DNA of 64,000 nucleotides from contig NZ_PUJW01000013.1 of assembly GCF_011189575.1 (NCBI RefSeq), positions 62,001 through 126,000 of the forward strand, given 5' to 3'. This document shows, one piece after another, positions 1-8,678 of the stretch (position 1 is the stretch's first letter; each line of letters opens with the position of its first letter). A model generated the notes under the pieces. It was not told the origin of the DNA and did not search any database. It saw only the letters and a list, made by a program, of their open reading frames with translations. Both the position numbers and the translations under genes were made by a program. Source of the stretch: Photorhabdus cinerea (GTDB lineage Bacteria; Pseudomonadota; Gammaproteobacteria; Enterobacterales; Enterobacteriaceae).

Positions 1-46
1 TTTCTCTCTTTTTTTCAACTAAATAGCGGAGAGCTTCAAGGTTCAT
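1..46 (-). CDS. Partial N-terminus of an unidentified protein running off the left edge
   Basis: Only the first 15 codons are inside the window (reading MNLEALRYLVEKKRE on the minus strand), so the product cannot be named. The start is supported by a strong AAAGGA ribosome-binding site about 7 nt upstream. The opening residues resemble the first helix of small HTH repressors, but that is a guess. A near-perfect palindrome lies about 37 nt upstream of the start, where an operator for an autoregulated repressor would sit. The DNA is AT-rich and borders the decayed prophage. Confidence 0.4.
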   Translation of the reverse strand, partial: MNLEALRYLVEKKRE

Positions 47-82
47 AGAATATCCTTTAGTTGTGTTTCAAATGAGGTGAAC

Positions 83-109
83 TTATAGTAATACTAAGTA
101 TTACTATAA
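83..109. promoter_or_regulatory. 12-bp-arm palindrome, candidate operator
   Basis: Arms TTATAGTAATAC and GTATTACTATAA are perfect inverted repeats separated by TAA. The element lies just upstream of the minus-strand start at 46. Its size and symmetry fit a dimeric repressor operator. It has no T-tract, so a terminator is unlikely. The binding protein is unknown. Confidence 0.4.
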
Positions 110-110
110 A

Positions 111-431
111 GTCAATAATGATAATTCCATATTGTGAAGAAGATAAGACAATAAATAACGTTTCATAATTCTGCTACACGCAGCATTACTCACCCATTGT
201 TATATATAATTATGAGTAGTATAAGATGTAAAACTATTTTGGAATCTTAATTTATATGAAACCGTAAATTACGTACCTATTTTATAAAGTAACTTCATTA
301 AAATTTTTTTGTAGAGTTTTATATAAGTTTTTGTCTGATGGTCTAGTGATACCACGGATTTATTTTAGATGTAGCGGAAAGTTCTAATTGCAACTGTTTC
401 CAGTTTGGAAATAATTTAGTAAGGATTAATT
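111..431. other. AT-rich intergenic region with no recognised gene
   Basis: No reading frame with convincing coding character and no RNA gene is visible on either strand. The stretch probably carries promoters for the flanking accessory genes, but no clean -35/-10 pair stands out. Confidence 0.5.
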
Positions 432-593
432 ATGAAATTTAAAGAGTTAATATCTGAATCACAATTAATAGCACGTGAAGTATTAGTAGATATGTTGAGG
501 ATGAAATACCAACATAAACTAAGCCTGGGTTTGAATGTTGTTAAGATTTCCAGGCCACCATGTAGGGAAGACGTTTGTGGCCTTGGAAAGTGA
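432..593 (+). CDS. Small hypothetical protein (53 aa)
   Basis: The frame opens MKFKELISESQL with an AAGGA ribosome-binding site 7 nt upstream and closes at a TGA at 591. The product is not recognised. The first 40 residues are plausible protein with a helical, charged N-terminus. The tail (PPCREDVCGLGK) looks less natural, so this may be the truncated start of a longer phage or regulatory gene. It converges on the DUF2622-like gene. Confidence 0.3.
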   Translation: MKFKELISESQLIAREVLVDMLRMKYQHKLSLGLNVVKISRPPCREDVCGLGK

Positions 594-620
594 AGAGTCT
601 GCTCGTGGCTCAGGAGAGGA

Positions 621-905
621 TTAAGTTTCATCAAGTCCTTTCCAGGTTCTTCCGTTAGATTCGGTGACCAACACTGATGGATTTTTCTTTACTGATTTGG
701 CGATGTCGTAAGCTAAATCACGAACTTCTCCTCTGTCCTTACTATTAGATTCATAATTATATTCTGCTGAAGGTAAATAATATCGGGTTCCATCACCAGG
801 GGTAATTGTCTTTTTAAAGCCTTTAACTTTCATTTTATCGTAGAGTAAATCGTAATCAGAGCTAACAGCATTATGAAGCTCTACACGAACAGTGAAAGAT
901 GTCAT
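621..905 (-). CDS. DUF2622-like small protein
   Basis: 94 aa starting MTSFTVRVELHNA. The pattern of a FTVRVEL start, then a Y..L...M...GF.+TI segment, a YYLPSAEY motif and a C-terminal VLVTES..W stretch matches my memory of the DUF2622 family, small proteins of unknown role found in prophages and accessory regions of enterobacteria. I chose the ATG at 905 over an upstream frame extension to 1049 because GAGG lies 8 to 9 nt upstream and the family starts here. The extension does not look like natural protein. Function is unknown. Confidence 0.6.
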   Translation of the reverse strand: MTSFTVRVELHNAVSSDYDLLYDKMKVKGFKKTITPGDGTRYYLPSAEYNYESNSKDRGEVRDLAYDIAKSVKKNPSVLVTESNGRTWKGLDET

Positions 906-1083
906 TCTTAATGCCTCATTTGACTGTGGAATGACCAATTTATCAATTTTCCTCGACTGTGGAAAGTAAGAAACTACCTTACCTGATGTGGTTAAAAGCA
1001 GGCATGTATAATGGTGTCTATTCAATAAGTGACTACGATAATGATACATTGTTCATTAATTGATCAGATTAAAGGAAGAAAGA

Positions 1084-1290
1084 ATGAATTGGATATCAAT
1101 AGATGACAAATTGCCTGAAATGGTTAGACAATATGAAATGTTTCTTGTTGTCACTGATAAAGGTATAGGTACAGCAGTCTATGATAGTCTAAATGAGTTC
1201 TCTAGAATAATTGTAAGTGGTAGTACCCAGTATTCACATTACACGGTTACACATTGGATGCGACTACCAGAACCACCAACAGCTAAATAA
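1084..1290 (+). CDS. DUF551-type phage protein
   Basis: 68 aa. The opening WISIDDKLPE and the closing VTHWMRLPEPP are the two hallmark ends of DUF551 domains, short proteins common in early and accessory regions of lambdoid phages and prophages. No biochemical role is established for the family. The ATG at 1084 follows an AAGGAAG ribosome-binding site. Just downstream comes the small terminase gene, so this is probably the last gene before the packaging module. It appears intact, unlike most of the phage genes that follow. Confidence 0.65.
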   Translation: MNWISIDDKLPEMVRQYEMFLVVTDKGIGTAVYDSLNEFSRIIVSGSTQYSHYTVTHWMRLPEPPTAK

Positions 1291-1338
1291 ATTCAAACAA
1301 GGTCGCCCAGTGCGGCTTTTTTTATTTAAGGAAATGAA

Positions 1339-2008
1339 ATGGCAAAACCGGACTGGGACGAGCTTCAGCAACGGTTCCTGTCCGAACACGCTAAAACTGG
1401 CATATCACCGCGTGAGTGGTGCAAATTGCAGGGACTGAACTACGCTAGTGCTCGTCGATACATTAAAAAACCGGCTGTGCAATACTGCACAAAAGCAGCT
1501 TGCGCCTGCACAAGATGAAAGTGCAATTTGCGTACTTTCGCAGAATGATGACAAAGAAAACCTAGGGATACTTAAACCACAGCATGAGAGCTTTGCTCAG
1601 AATATTGCGCAGGGCATGCCGCAGAAAGAGGCGGCTATCTGCGCGGGTTATGCACCAAACAACGCCGAATCACAGGCTAGTGTGATGTTCAAGCGGCCTG
1701 ACATTCGACGGCGCATAAAGGAGTTGAGGCAAGAGGCTGCGCTTCTGGTTTCATTTAATGCCAAAGACTTAGCCGAGTTATCACACAAGGCAGCGCAGCA
1801 AGCGTTAGCAGATAAGAAATTTGGTCAAGTTGCGCCAAATATTAAAAACGCAGCTCAGCTCACTGGTATTGACATGAGTAGTAATAAGACAGAAGTTAAT
1901 GTCGATTTGGCCGGATTGAGCTATGGAAAGGTCTGCATTGTGACCCCTGCGAATTGCCCGGCTGATGTGTGGGTTTCTCACATGGAAAAACTGCGCGAGG
2001 GAAAATAG
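1339..2008 (+). pseudogene. Phage terminase small subunit, frameshifted
   Basis: Small terminase subunits bind packaging-initiation sites on phage DNA and recruit the large subunit. The first frame (ATG 1339, AAGGA upstream) encodes a helix-turn-helix N-terminus (MAKPDWDELQQRF, then SPREWCKLQG and ARRYIKKPAVQ). It then runs into an out-of-frame tail ending at a TGA near 1518. The rest lies in a frame offset by one base: FAQNIAQGMPQKEAAICAGY and RRRIKELRQEAA, typical of the Terminase_2 domain, up to 2008. Removing one base near 1484 would restore a smooth junction (VQ-TAQKQ). A programmed frameshift is not expected for this gene, so I read it as a disabling indel. Confidence 0.75.
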
Positions 2009-3270
2009 ACAGCCCGGTCATAATTGATGGTGTTCTGTACGCCTTTAGTAGTGACTGGGCGACAGAAGTTTTATACGACCAACCGTTAGGCTCTGTTCGT
2101 TGGCGTTGGACGTACGGCGGGCGTGGTGGCGGTAAATCGGTAGAGATTGCTCGTGCGCTGGTATTGTTGGGTGCTATAGAGTCAATGACGATTCTCTGTG
2201 CGCGTGAATTCCAGAACTCAATCAATGATTCGGTACTTGCACTGCTTGAGGCGCAAATCATTGAGCTTGGCTTGTCCCACTTCTATAAAGTTAAGAACAA
2301 CGAGATAGAAGGTCGGAATGGCACTCGCTTCACGTTTAAAGGTCTTCGTAACAATATTCAAAGCATCAAGTCGATGCATGGCATTAAGATCTGTTGGGTT
2401 GAAGAGGCTCAGACTGTTTCACAAGATAGTTGGGATATTCTTGGTCCGACCGTTCGCGCCAATAAATCCGAAGTCTGGGTTTCTTTCAACCCCAGAGAAG
2501 AGGAAGACCCAACATACAAACTGATGACCCGGCATCAGGAAGATCCCCCTGACGGCGGTGTTATTATTCGCAAGGTTAACTATTGCGATAACGCCTTTTT
2601 CCCTGACGTACTCCGGCAAGAGATGGAATATTGCAAACGCATCGATTATGAAGCGTATGAGCATATTTGGCTTGGATTACCAAAAGCACTCAGTGAAGCG
2701 GTTATCTTCTTTGGCAAGTACCGGGTTGAGGCATTTTCTAATGAGCTGTGGCTAGAAGCCGACAGACTTTTCTATGGGGCTGACTTCGGTTTCGCTAATG
2801 ACCCGTCAACATTAATTCGCTGCTTCATTATCGGTACCAAACTATATATCGAATATGAAGCCTATGGGGTAGGCGTTGAATTAGATGAAATGCCCCAGTT
2901 CTATGATTCAGTGCCACTTTCTCGCAAATGGCCTATTCATGGGGACAGTAGCCGACCAGAAACTATCAGCTACTTATCGCGTCAGGGGTTCATTATTGAC
3001 GGCGCCACAAAATGGCCCGGAAGTGTTGAGGACGGGATCACTTATCTTAAAGGCTTTGAAGAAATCATTATTCATGAACGCTGTAAGCACATGATTGATG
3101 AGGCAAGGCTCTATTCATACAAGACAGACCGCCTGACCGGTGAAGTCCTGCCGGTGGTGCTCGACAAACATAACCACTTATGGGATGCAGTACGTTATTC
3201 GCTGGATGGTTATATCACAGGTAAAAACAATCCTCTTCGTATATCTAAGAATCTGTTGGGGCGAATTTGA
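1969..3270 (+). CDS. Phage terminase large subunit (Terminase_3/PBSX type)
   Basis: ATP-driven DNA-packaging motor and headful nuclease. The 433-aa frame has a Walker A-like GGRGGGKS at about 50-57, a Walker B ICWVEEA with acidic pair at about 145-146, and an RNase H-like nuclease motif YGADFGFANDPS near 269-280. Length is normal for the PBSX-like family. The GTG at 1969 overlaps the end of the small subunit. No better start is visible, and the true start could be slightly further in. This is the only apparently intact head or packaging gene in the prophage. With its small subunit and portal broken it probably has no phage function now. Confidence 0.85.
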   Translation: MGFSHGKTARGKIDSPVIIDGVLYAFSSDWATEVLYDQPLGSVRWRWTYGGRGGGKSVEIARALVLLGAIESMTILCAREFQNSINDSVLALLEAQIIELGLSHFYKVKNNEIEGRNGTRFTFKGLRNNIQSIKSMHGIKICWVEEAQTVSQDSWDILGPTVRANKSEVWVSFNPREEEDPTYKLMTRHQEDPPDGGVIIRKVNYCDNAFFPDVLRQEMEYCKRIDYEAYEHIWLGLPKALSEAVIFFGKYRVEAFSNELWLEADRLFYGADFGFANDPSTLIRCFIIGTKLYIEYEAYGVGVELDEMPQFYDSVPLSRKWPIHGDSSRPETISYLSRQGFIIDGATKWPGSVEDGITYLKGFEEIIIHERCKHMIDEARLYSYKTDRLTGEVLPVVLDKHNHLWDAVRYSLDGYITGKNNPLRISKNLLGRI

Positions 3271-3767
3271 TGTTTTCCATACGTAAGAAAAAGAAAGCGG
3301 AGGCTTCGCCAGTTGAACAGGATATTGATCAAGCATCACCTCAGCCGATGAATATACATCCGGATACTGTCGGATCGATAACAGAGAGAAAAGTAGCTCG
3401 GCCTGTTGAACCATACAGGCCCCTCCCGGTGTTGTTCCTACTGAGCAGTTATCCGCATTAATGGCAATGGATTCTACACCTTATGAATATATGACCGGTA
3501 TAGGTGGTATATCGGGGGATGTGGGTTTCCCCGGTTATCCTTATCTGGTCCAACTGTCACAATTACCCGAATATCGGAAAATGGTAGGCACTATTGCAGG
3601 GGAGATGACTCGTAAGTGGATAAAGTTAACGTCCGTGGGGGATTGATGACAAATCAGATAAAATTAAAGCGCTTAATGAGGCTATTGAAAAATTCCATGT
3701 TCGTGAACGGTTAAAAAAATCCATTGAACATGATGGTTTTTTTGGGCGTGGTCAGATTTATATTGAC
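3270..3767 (+). pseudogene. Phage portal protein, broken 5' part
   Basis: The ATG at 3270 overlaps the terminase stop (TGATG), the usual terminase-portal coupling. The N-terminus MFSIRKKKKAEAS reads to about 3415, then the sense continues one frame over (PPGVVPTEQLSALMAMDS, then TPYEYMTGIGG) to about 3640. It shifts again into the frame of the following long ORF (KIKALNEAIEKFHVRERL, then GFFGRGQIYIDVRTSK). Two separate indels thus split the start of what resembles a DUF1073-type portal, the dodecameric DNA-entry channel of the capsid. The rest of the portal is in the next feature. Confidence 0.7.
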
Positions 3768-5363
3768 GTGCGAACATCAAAAGGTGTGCTTGCTGCAACC
3801 GATCCGGTTGAACTTGAGTCTAGATTATTTCTGTCACCCAAAAAAATCACAAAGGGAAGTTTTATCGGTTTTAACGTCATTGAACCAGTATGGACATATC
3901 CCGGTATTTATAACGCTAACAACCCGTTGAGTAATGATTTCTATAAGCCATCAAGTTGGTATGTGATGGCAAAAACTGTACATGACAGCCGTTTGATTAC
4001 ATTTATCACCAGGCCATTAACCGATATGTTTAAACCTGCGTATAATTTCGGCGGCTTATCACTGACTCAGATTGCAGAATCTTATGTACAAAACTGGTAT
4101 AGGACACGTGATAGCGTATCTGATTTGATCCATTCATTCTCTGTGTCTGGATTTAAAACCAATCTTCAATCGACGTTACAAGGACAGACGAATAATCCCG
4201 ATCAGTTAATTTATCGTGCAGAATTGTTTAACAAGATGCGTGATAACCGAGGGGTAATGATGCTGGATAAAGAAGAGGAGTTTTTCCAGTTCAATACACC
4301 GCTAAGTGGCCTTGATTCATTGCAAGCACAGTCTCAGGAACATATGAGTTCAGTCAGTAGCATACCATTAGTTATTTTTACAGGTATCACACCGAGCGGG
4401 CTAAATGCGTCATCTGATGGGGAAATCCGTGTTTTCTATGACTTCATTGCTACCTTGCAAATGTTAGTGAAAGATGGACTGGCACGAATGATTGATATTA
4501 TTCAATTATCCGAATTTGGCGAAATTGATCCTGATATTAACTTTACATTCGAACCATTGTATCAAATGACTGATGAACAAAAAGCCAGCATACGCAAGAC
4601 CGATGCAGATACATCTGCTGTTAACAGTATGATATCTCCAGGGTATGGTATTTATTATGCATCCGGGCAGAAGCCGTTTACGCCCACCTTATTCATTGCA
4701 GTAGAAGTCACACGAGAGGCATCAATCACTACGGTGCCGATAGAGAAAGGCGGCTACACATCGTACAATAAAGTGCAGCGACCCGGTGAAGTCCATGTGA
4801 CATTTTCGTTTGAGGGGTGGACCGGTTTTTCTGGTTCCGTGCCTAACTTAACAAACCTCACCCTGACGTCCCGTTCTGATGTTCTTGAAGCGTTAGATAA
4901 GATGGTATCCAGTGCCGAAATTTACGACATTGAAACACCTGATACTACGTACACAAGTTATGATTTGATTAAGTACGATTTTCGAATAAGGCAGGATAAC
5001 GGTGTTACCTTACTGATTGTGACCGCAGTTTTCCAGGCTGTACAAGACATTGCCGAAGTGAAAATGAGCAGCAATGTTGCTAACAAGTCGAATACAACAA
5101 AGAATGAGACGGCGAAAGGCCCAAGTAAAAATACCGAACCGTCAACAAGTTCAACAAAACACGCCACACTATCCGATGTCAAAAAGGCCCTGACCGGATT
5201 GAAAAAATCCGTTTCCAGTGCTGCAACGCAAGTTGCCGATAAAGTTTCATCCGGTTTCAAGTGTGCGACAGAGACGATTACCGGTCCATTAAATGATTCT
5301 GTATTGAGTGCCACCAACCATCTCAATGATGCAGTAGAAGAATTATCAAGGAAATTAACGTGA
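3768..5363 (+). CDS. Chimeric ORF: portal C-terminal part fused in frame to a Dit-like tail protein
   Basis: Residues 1 to about 300 are the body of a DUF1073-type portal (MRTSKGVLAATDPVELESR; FTGITPSGLNASSDGEIRVF; LYQMTDEQKASIRKTDADT). From about residue 304 (PTLFIAVEVTREASITTVPI) the sequence becomes a Dit-like phage tail/baseplate protein with its usual Ser/Thr/Lys-rich C-terminal tail. The switch falls near 4660-4690. The most economical explanation is one in-frame deletion that removed every capsid, tail-tube and tape-measure gene between portal and baseplate. The listed GTG start is only the first start codon after the second upstream frameshift. Translation and function of this fusion are doubtful. 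Confidence 0.7.
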   Translation: MRTSKGVLAATDPVELESRLFLSPKKITKGSFIGFNVIEPVWTYPGIYNANNPLSNDFYKPSSWYVMAKTVHDSRLITFITRPLTDMFKPAYNFGGLSLTQIAESYVQNWYRTRDSVSDLIHSFSVSGFKTNLQSTLQGQTNNPDQLIYRAELFNKMRDNRGVMMLDKEEEFFQFNTPLSGLDSLQAQSQEHMSSVSSIPLVIFTGITPSGLNASSDGEIRVFYDFIATLQMLVKDGLARMIDIIQLSEFGEIDPDINFTFEPLYQMTDEQKASIRKTDADTSAVNSMISPGYGIYYASGQKPFTPTLFIAVEVTREASITTVPIEKGGYTSYNKVQRPGEVHVTFSFEGWTGFSGSVPNLTNLTLTSRSDVLEALDKMVSSAEIYDIETPDTTYTSYDLIKYDFRIRQDNGVTLLIVTAVFQAVQDIAEVKMSSNVANKSNTTKNETAKGPSKNTEPSTSSTKHATLSDVKKALTGLKKSVSSAATQVADKVSSGFKCATETITGPLNDSVLSATNHLNDAVEELSRKLT

Positions 5364-5665
5364 TTGAAATAGCGATCAGAGCAGCCAAAGCTCAGGAGTT
5401 CACTGTGACCTTGAATGAGCAGTCATGCATGATACGTCTCAATCAACGTAGCACAAGTTTATATATGGATTTAACCGTTAATGATAAACCTATATTGCAG
5501 GGAGTTGTGTGCCTCAACTGCAATAAAATTGTCCGTTACAGTTACTTACGGTTCCAGGGTGAACTGTTTTTTGCTGATCTGGATGGTTCATCTGATCCCT
5601 ATTGGGAAGGGTTAGGGCAACGCTACAAATTATATTACCTTTTTCCAAGAGGGGTGATTCAGTGA
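5360..5665 (+). CDS. Phage baseplate plug protein
   Basis: 101 aa starting with GTG inside the end of the preceding gene (MIEIAIRAAKAQEFTVTLNEQ). The short all-beta protein ending in GLGQRYKLYYLFPRGV, placed between a Dit-like protein and the baseplate hub, matches the plug family of myophage baseplates. That family seals the tail tube before contraction. The reading frame is full length with no interruption. The assignment rests on remembered family pattern plus gene order. Confidence 0.65.
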   Translation: MIEIAIRAAKAQEFTVTLNEQSCMIRLNQRSTSLYMDLTVNDKPILQGVVCLNCNKIVRYSYLRFQGELFFADLDGSSDPYWEGLGQRYKLYYLFPRGVIQ

Positions 5666-6264
5666 CGTACAAGTAACGCAATATCAAAGTTGAATTTCAG
5701 CTAGTTGACGGCAAGATATTTGATGATAGCGGTAACAATATACTGACTATCGAAAATGCACGCGCTTATGTCAACATGGCGGCGTGGGGCGGCATATCAG
5801 GGACACAAATAACATTACAAATCTGGGGCTTAACAACCAGCCAAATGGCAACGTTGAGTTATCGCGGGATCTGGATTGGTAGTGCGAAATTCAACTTAAT
5901 GCGGGTGTGGGCGGATAGTCATGCCATATTTGAGGGTTTTATCAGTGATGCTTATGCAGATTTTAATCAGTTACCCGATACTCCCCTGACGATAACAGCC
6001 AGTGTGATGTTTGGTCTAAGAGCAAAGGAAGTTGAACCGTTCACTGCATCGGGAGATGTGGATATTGTCGATATTATTACTGCAATGGCTAAAAAAGCGG
6101 GTCTAACGGTTGAAAATTATGGCGCCACAGGTGTTATCTCAAATCCTCATTATACAGGAAACGTTGTTAATCAAATCCAACAGGCGGCAAATGCGCTAGA
6201 TATAGACACTGACTTCGGGATTGATAAAGTAACTATTTGGCCTTATGGTCAACCCATCTTTTAG
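5662..6264 (+). pseudogene. Phage baseplate hub protein (gp44-like), nonsense and truncated
   Basis: The natural start is a GTG at 5662 (VTYK) overlapping the plug stop, but codon 5 is TAA. After it the frame continues RNIKVEFQLVDGK to SGTQITLQIWGLTTSQMATL and to a stop at 6264 after VTIWPYGQPIF. Hub proteins of this family normally continue for well over 100 residues past that point, so the C-terminal half is missing as well. The longest unbroken part could start at an internal ATG at 5776. Loss of the hub would prevent assembly of a working tail. Confidence 0.65.
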
Positions 6265-6296
6265 TGGCACTCCAGTGAAAACAGAGGATAAAAACA

Positions 6297-6860
6297 ATGA
6301 CGAAGCTGACAACAAAACCAACGGACATAAACAGTGAAGCGAATGCTTTTGACTTTGTCATGAGGCAGTTTCTTAGTCAGCATGTTTTTATCACTTTGGG
6401 CCTTATTATTAAATCGAACGGGAAAACCGTAGATGTAAAGCCGATGGTACATAATATGACGGGAACCGGGAGAAAAATCGAGAATGGAATAATCTATAAT
6501 GTTCCAGTATTTCGTCTTCAGCGTGGTAACAGTACTGTCATTATGAATCCGGTTGTTGGTGATATTGGTTTAATTGCTATCTGTGATCGTGATATTAGCA
6601 GCATCAGAGCAACAAAAGCACCGGCATTGTCGGGTTCAAAAAGAACGCACAATTATTCAGATGCAATTTATCTGGGTGGAGTTTTAAACGCAGAACCACA
6701 ACAATATGTTGAATTTATAGATAATCAGATAAGTATTGTTTCACCGAATAAAATTAACGTAGTCGCTCCAACAACGGAAATGACTTCATCAAATTCAATC
6801 ACAATGAACTCACCATCTATTATATTAAATGGTGCGGTTATTCAAGGTGGTGGAGGGTAA
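6297..6860 (+). CDS. Gp138-like membrane-puncturing spike, C-terminally truncated
   Basis: 187 aa. The N-terminal part (FDFVMRQFLSQHVFITLGLI to KPMVHNMTGTG) and a central OB-fold-like segment (NVPVFRLQRGNSTVIMNPVVGDIGLI) match the Gp138_N/baseplate V class, the trimeric spike that pierces the host envelope. The end is a beta-helical repeat region that stops at GAVIQGGGG. In the next frame the sequence goes on GNGGNATFDGTVR before stopping, which is how intact relatives continue, so a frameshift near 6845 has probably removed the C-terminus. Confidence 0.65.
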   Translation: MTKLTTKPTDINSEANAFDFVMRQFLSQHVFITLGLIIKSNGKTVDVKPMVHNMTGTGRKIENGIIYNVPVFRLQRGNSTVIMNPVVGDIGLIAICDRDISSIRATKAPALSGSKRTHNYSDAIYLGGVLNAEPQQYVEFIDNQISIVSPNKINVVAPTTEMTSSNSITMNSPSIILNGAVIQGGGG

Positions 6861-7360
6861 CGGTGGAAATGCAACATTCGATGGAACCGTGAGATAGTTA
6901 AAGCTGTAAATAAGGATGATAAATATGTAGAAATGAAGAAACTAAGAAATCTTTGTGAAACCCAGGTAAATTTTTTATTTTTCTCGGTCATTGTTTTAAC
7001 AGGTAACAGTATTAGTTGAACTGTGAAACTGGAAAAGGTTACGAGTATGTGCGACTTGGAAAAGAGCTTCTTTTGACTGATATAGAGATAGAAGCAATTG
7101 TTCTGTACTATAAAGTCAATCACATTGAAGTCAACATTATTTATTTTAGCTGAAGTTTAGAGAATAAAATATAGAGAACGGTAAGTTATAAACCTGAGTC
7201 ACACTGGTGGATATAGCCATCCTTGGTTTGGGGTTAATTGTTAACTCATTTGTCATTGTTAAATAGTGCACATTTTAATGGCAAGAAAAGTTAAATAGCA
7301 TATGAAATAATCACAAAAAGCTGTAAGATATATCAACCAATTAAAAATGAGAGATAAAGA
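6861..7360. other. Degenerate phage remnant and AT-rich noncoding DNA
   Basis: Immediately after the spike stop, the alternate frame carries a few more spike codons. Beyond that I see only short frames full of stops. The last 100 bases before 7361 are AT-rich and could hold the promoter for the GNAT-like gene. No RNA gene or terminator stands out. Confidence 0.5.
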
Positions 7361-7894
7361 ATGTTTAATCTTGAGCAGATCGGGCATGTGGTAAGAAATA
7401 GCATGCAGATTATTGTTGATGAGCTTAAGCTTAACCTTGCTGTAGGGGATATCTTTGATGATGATTACAGAATCCTTTCTCGCGGATATGGCGAACTAAA
7501 CTGGGATGAATGTTTGTCTAGGGTAGGAAACAGAGAAGATAAATTTGAATTTTGCTTAAAGCTGGTAGAATGTGGAAATGTGCAAGGACCTCCTTCTGGG
7601 CTAGCTTTATGTACATATTCCATTGATGAGGAAAGTTTTGAAATTCATATGATAGAGAACTTCTATCGTGATGACGCAAAACATCCTTTAAATGGGAAAA
7701 TGTTTCAACTTACCCTGATGGCTGCTTACATGTTTTGTAAATCTGCACAGGGTAAATATATCCGTATCATTGAGCCTGTTGAAGAAGTAATCTCCTATTA
7801 CTCATCTTATGGATTTAACATGATGAAGTGTGGTTACATTATGGAGGCTGATATTGATACGTTTGAAACAATATTCAAGACAATCAAAGATTGA
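7361..7894 (+). CDS. GNAT-like N-acetyltransferase domain protein
   Basis: 177 aa, intact. The second half has a GNAT-like layout: a beta strand (FEIHMIENFYR), a loop and helix (HPLNGKMFQLTLMAAYMFCK) where acetyl-CoA would bind, a strand (KYIRIIEPV) and a terminal YYSSYGFNMMKCGY motif typical of the last strand-turn of GNAT folds. No classical RxxGxG/A P-loop is visible, so the assignment is tentative. The gene sits between spike and baseplate genes, outside the usual tail-gene order, which makes it a likely cargo (moron) gene. Target is unknown. Confidence 0.5.
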   Translation: MFNLEQIGHVVRNSMQIIVDELKLNLAVGDIFDDDYRILSRGYGELNWDECLSRVGNREDKFEFCLKLVECGNVQGPPSGLALCTYSIDEESFEIHMIENFYRDDAKHPLNGKMFQLTLMAAYMFCKSAQGKYIRIIEPVEEVISYYSSYGFNMMKCGYIMEADIDTFETIFKTIKD

Positions 7895-8049
7895 TAAAAA
7901 AAGACTAGACACTAGAGTTTATAGTGATAGCATACGAAAACCAACAAGTATTAGTTTGTTTTTTGTGCAAGAGAAAACTTTGTTAATGTGAACACCCCTT
8001 ATGGGCTCAGGCTCAAAGCTATTGGAGAGAAAATCTCTTAGGAGTCATT

Positions 8050-8223
8050 ATGTCAAAGCAGAAAGCAGCCATTAAAGATATCAAAAAATTTGATACGCAG
8101 CAGGTGTATACTGCTGTGGGTGGAGCTGTTGACTTGTTGATAAAAGCTGCCCCAAAAATGTTTGAGCATAAGCCAAAAGTTGAGCTTCAAGGAAAGCGTA
8201 AGAATCATCGTCAAGCTGCTTAA
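8050..8223 (+). CDS. Small basic hypothetical protein (57 aa)
   Basis: Starts MSKQKAAIKDIKKF with a TAGGAG ribosome-binding site 5 to 6 nt upstream. The protein has a central alanine-rich helix-like stretch (VYTAVGGAVDLLIKAAPKM) and a basic C-terminus (KGRKNHRQAA-like). It is followed closely by two intrinsic terminators, which supports it as a genuine expressed gene. I do not recognise the family. It follows the GNAT-like gene on the same strand and the two may form a cargo pair within the prophage. Confidence 0.55.
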   Translation: MSKQKAAIKDIKKFDTQQVYTAVGGAVDLLIKAAPKMFEHKPKVELQGKRKNHRQAA

Positions 8224-8246
8224 AATTTTTTGAGTAGTCGTCAATA

Positions 8247-8271
8247 AACCCGCCCACAGTGCGGGTTTTTT
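8247..8271 (+). terminator. Intrinsic terminator after the 57-aa gene
   Basis: Stem AACCCGC/GCGGGTT with a 7-nt loop followed by a run of T residues, 24 nt downstream of the stop codon at 8223. Confidence 0.8.
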
Positions 8272-8280
8272 CATATCTAC

Positions 8281-8303
8281 ACCGCTTAATTGCGGTTTTT
8301 TTA
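8281..8303 (+). terminator. Second tandem intrinsic terminator
   Basis: Stem ACCGC/GCGGT with a short loop followed by seven T residues, just before the next phage gene. Two terminators in a row insulate the cargo genes from the baseplate genes. Confidence 0.7.
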
Positions 8304-8321
8304 TTTCTATAGGGTTCGAAA

Positions 8322-8678
8322 ATGCAAACTCGTTCACTTCTGCTTGATACCGAGTCATGGGATTTAACGTTAGATGATTCTGGAAATATCGCCATTACTG
8401 ATAATCCCTATTCTGTAGCGCAGGATGTCGCTTGTGCCTGTAGTACATATCTGGGTGAGTGCTGGTATGACACAACATTGGGTATTCCTTATTACCAGCG
8501 AATTTTGGGACATTGGCCGGGAACTCAACTAATCAACAGCAAAATGCAACAAGAAGCAGTGAAGTTACCTTATGTTCAATCTGCCATTTGTAAAGTTATA
8601 AACGGGAACGAAAGAACTATTGCGGGCACGATGACAATAACGGACATGAATAATCAATCAACGGTGGTAAATTTCTGA
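8322..8678 (+). CDS. Phage baseplate protein (gp25/wedge-like)
   Basis: 118 aa, intact. Opens MQTRSLLLDTESWDLTLDDSGNIAI and carries NPYSVAQDVACACSTYLGECWYDTTLGIPY, a pattern I associate with the small baseplate wedge protein that lies just upstream of baseplate J in this class of contractile-tail phages. Its stop overlaps the start of the J gene (TGATG), indicating translational coupling. The product would join the tail baseplate, although the surrounding module is broken. Confidence 0.6.
   Translation: MQTRSLLLDTESWDLTLDDSGNIAITDNPYSVAQDVACACSTYLGECWYDTTLGIPYYQRILGHWPGTQLINSKMQQEAVKLPYVQSAICKVINGNERTIAGTMTITDMNNQSTVVNF

Noticed and set aside
1450..1500. Programmed +1 frameshift in the small terminase gene
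   Set aside because: Terminase small subunits are not known to be decoded by frameshifting, and the shift lacks a recognisable slippery stop or stimulator; a mutation is simpler.
4958..5326. Minus-strand frame opposite the Dit-like protein
   Set aside because: No ribosome-binding site, antisense to a recognisable phage protein, no family resemblance.
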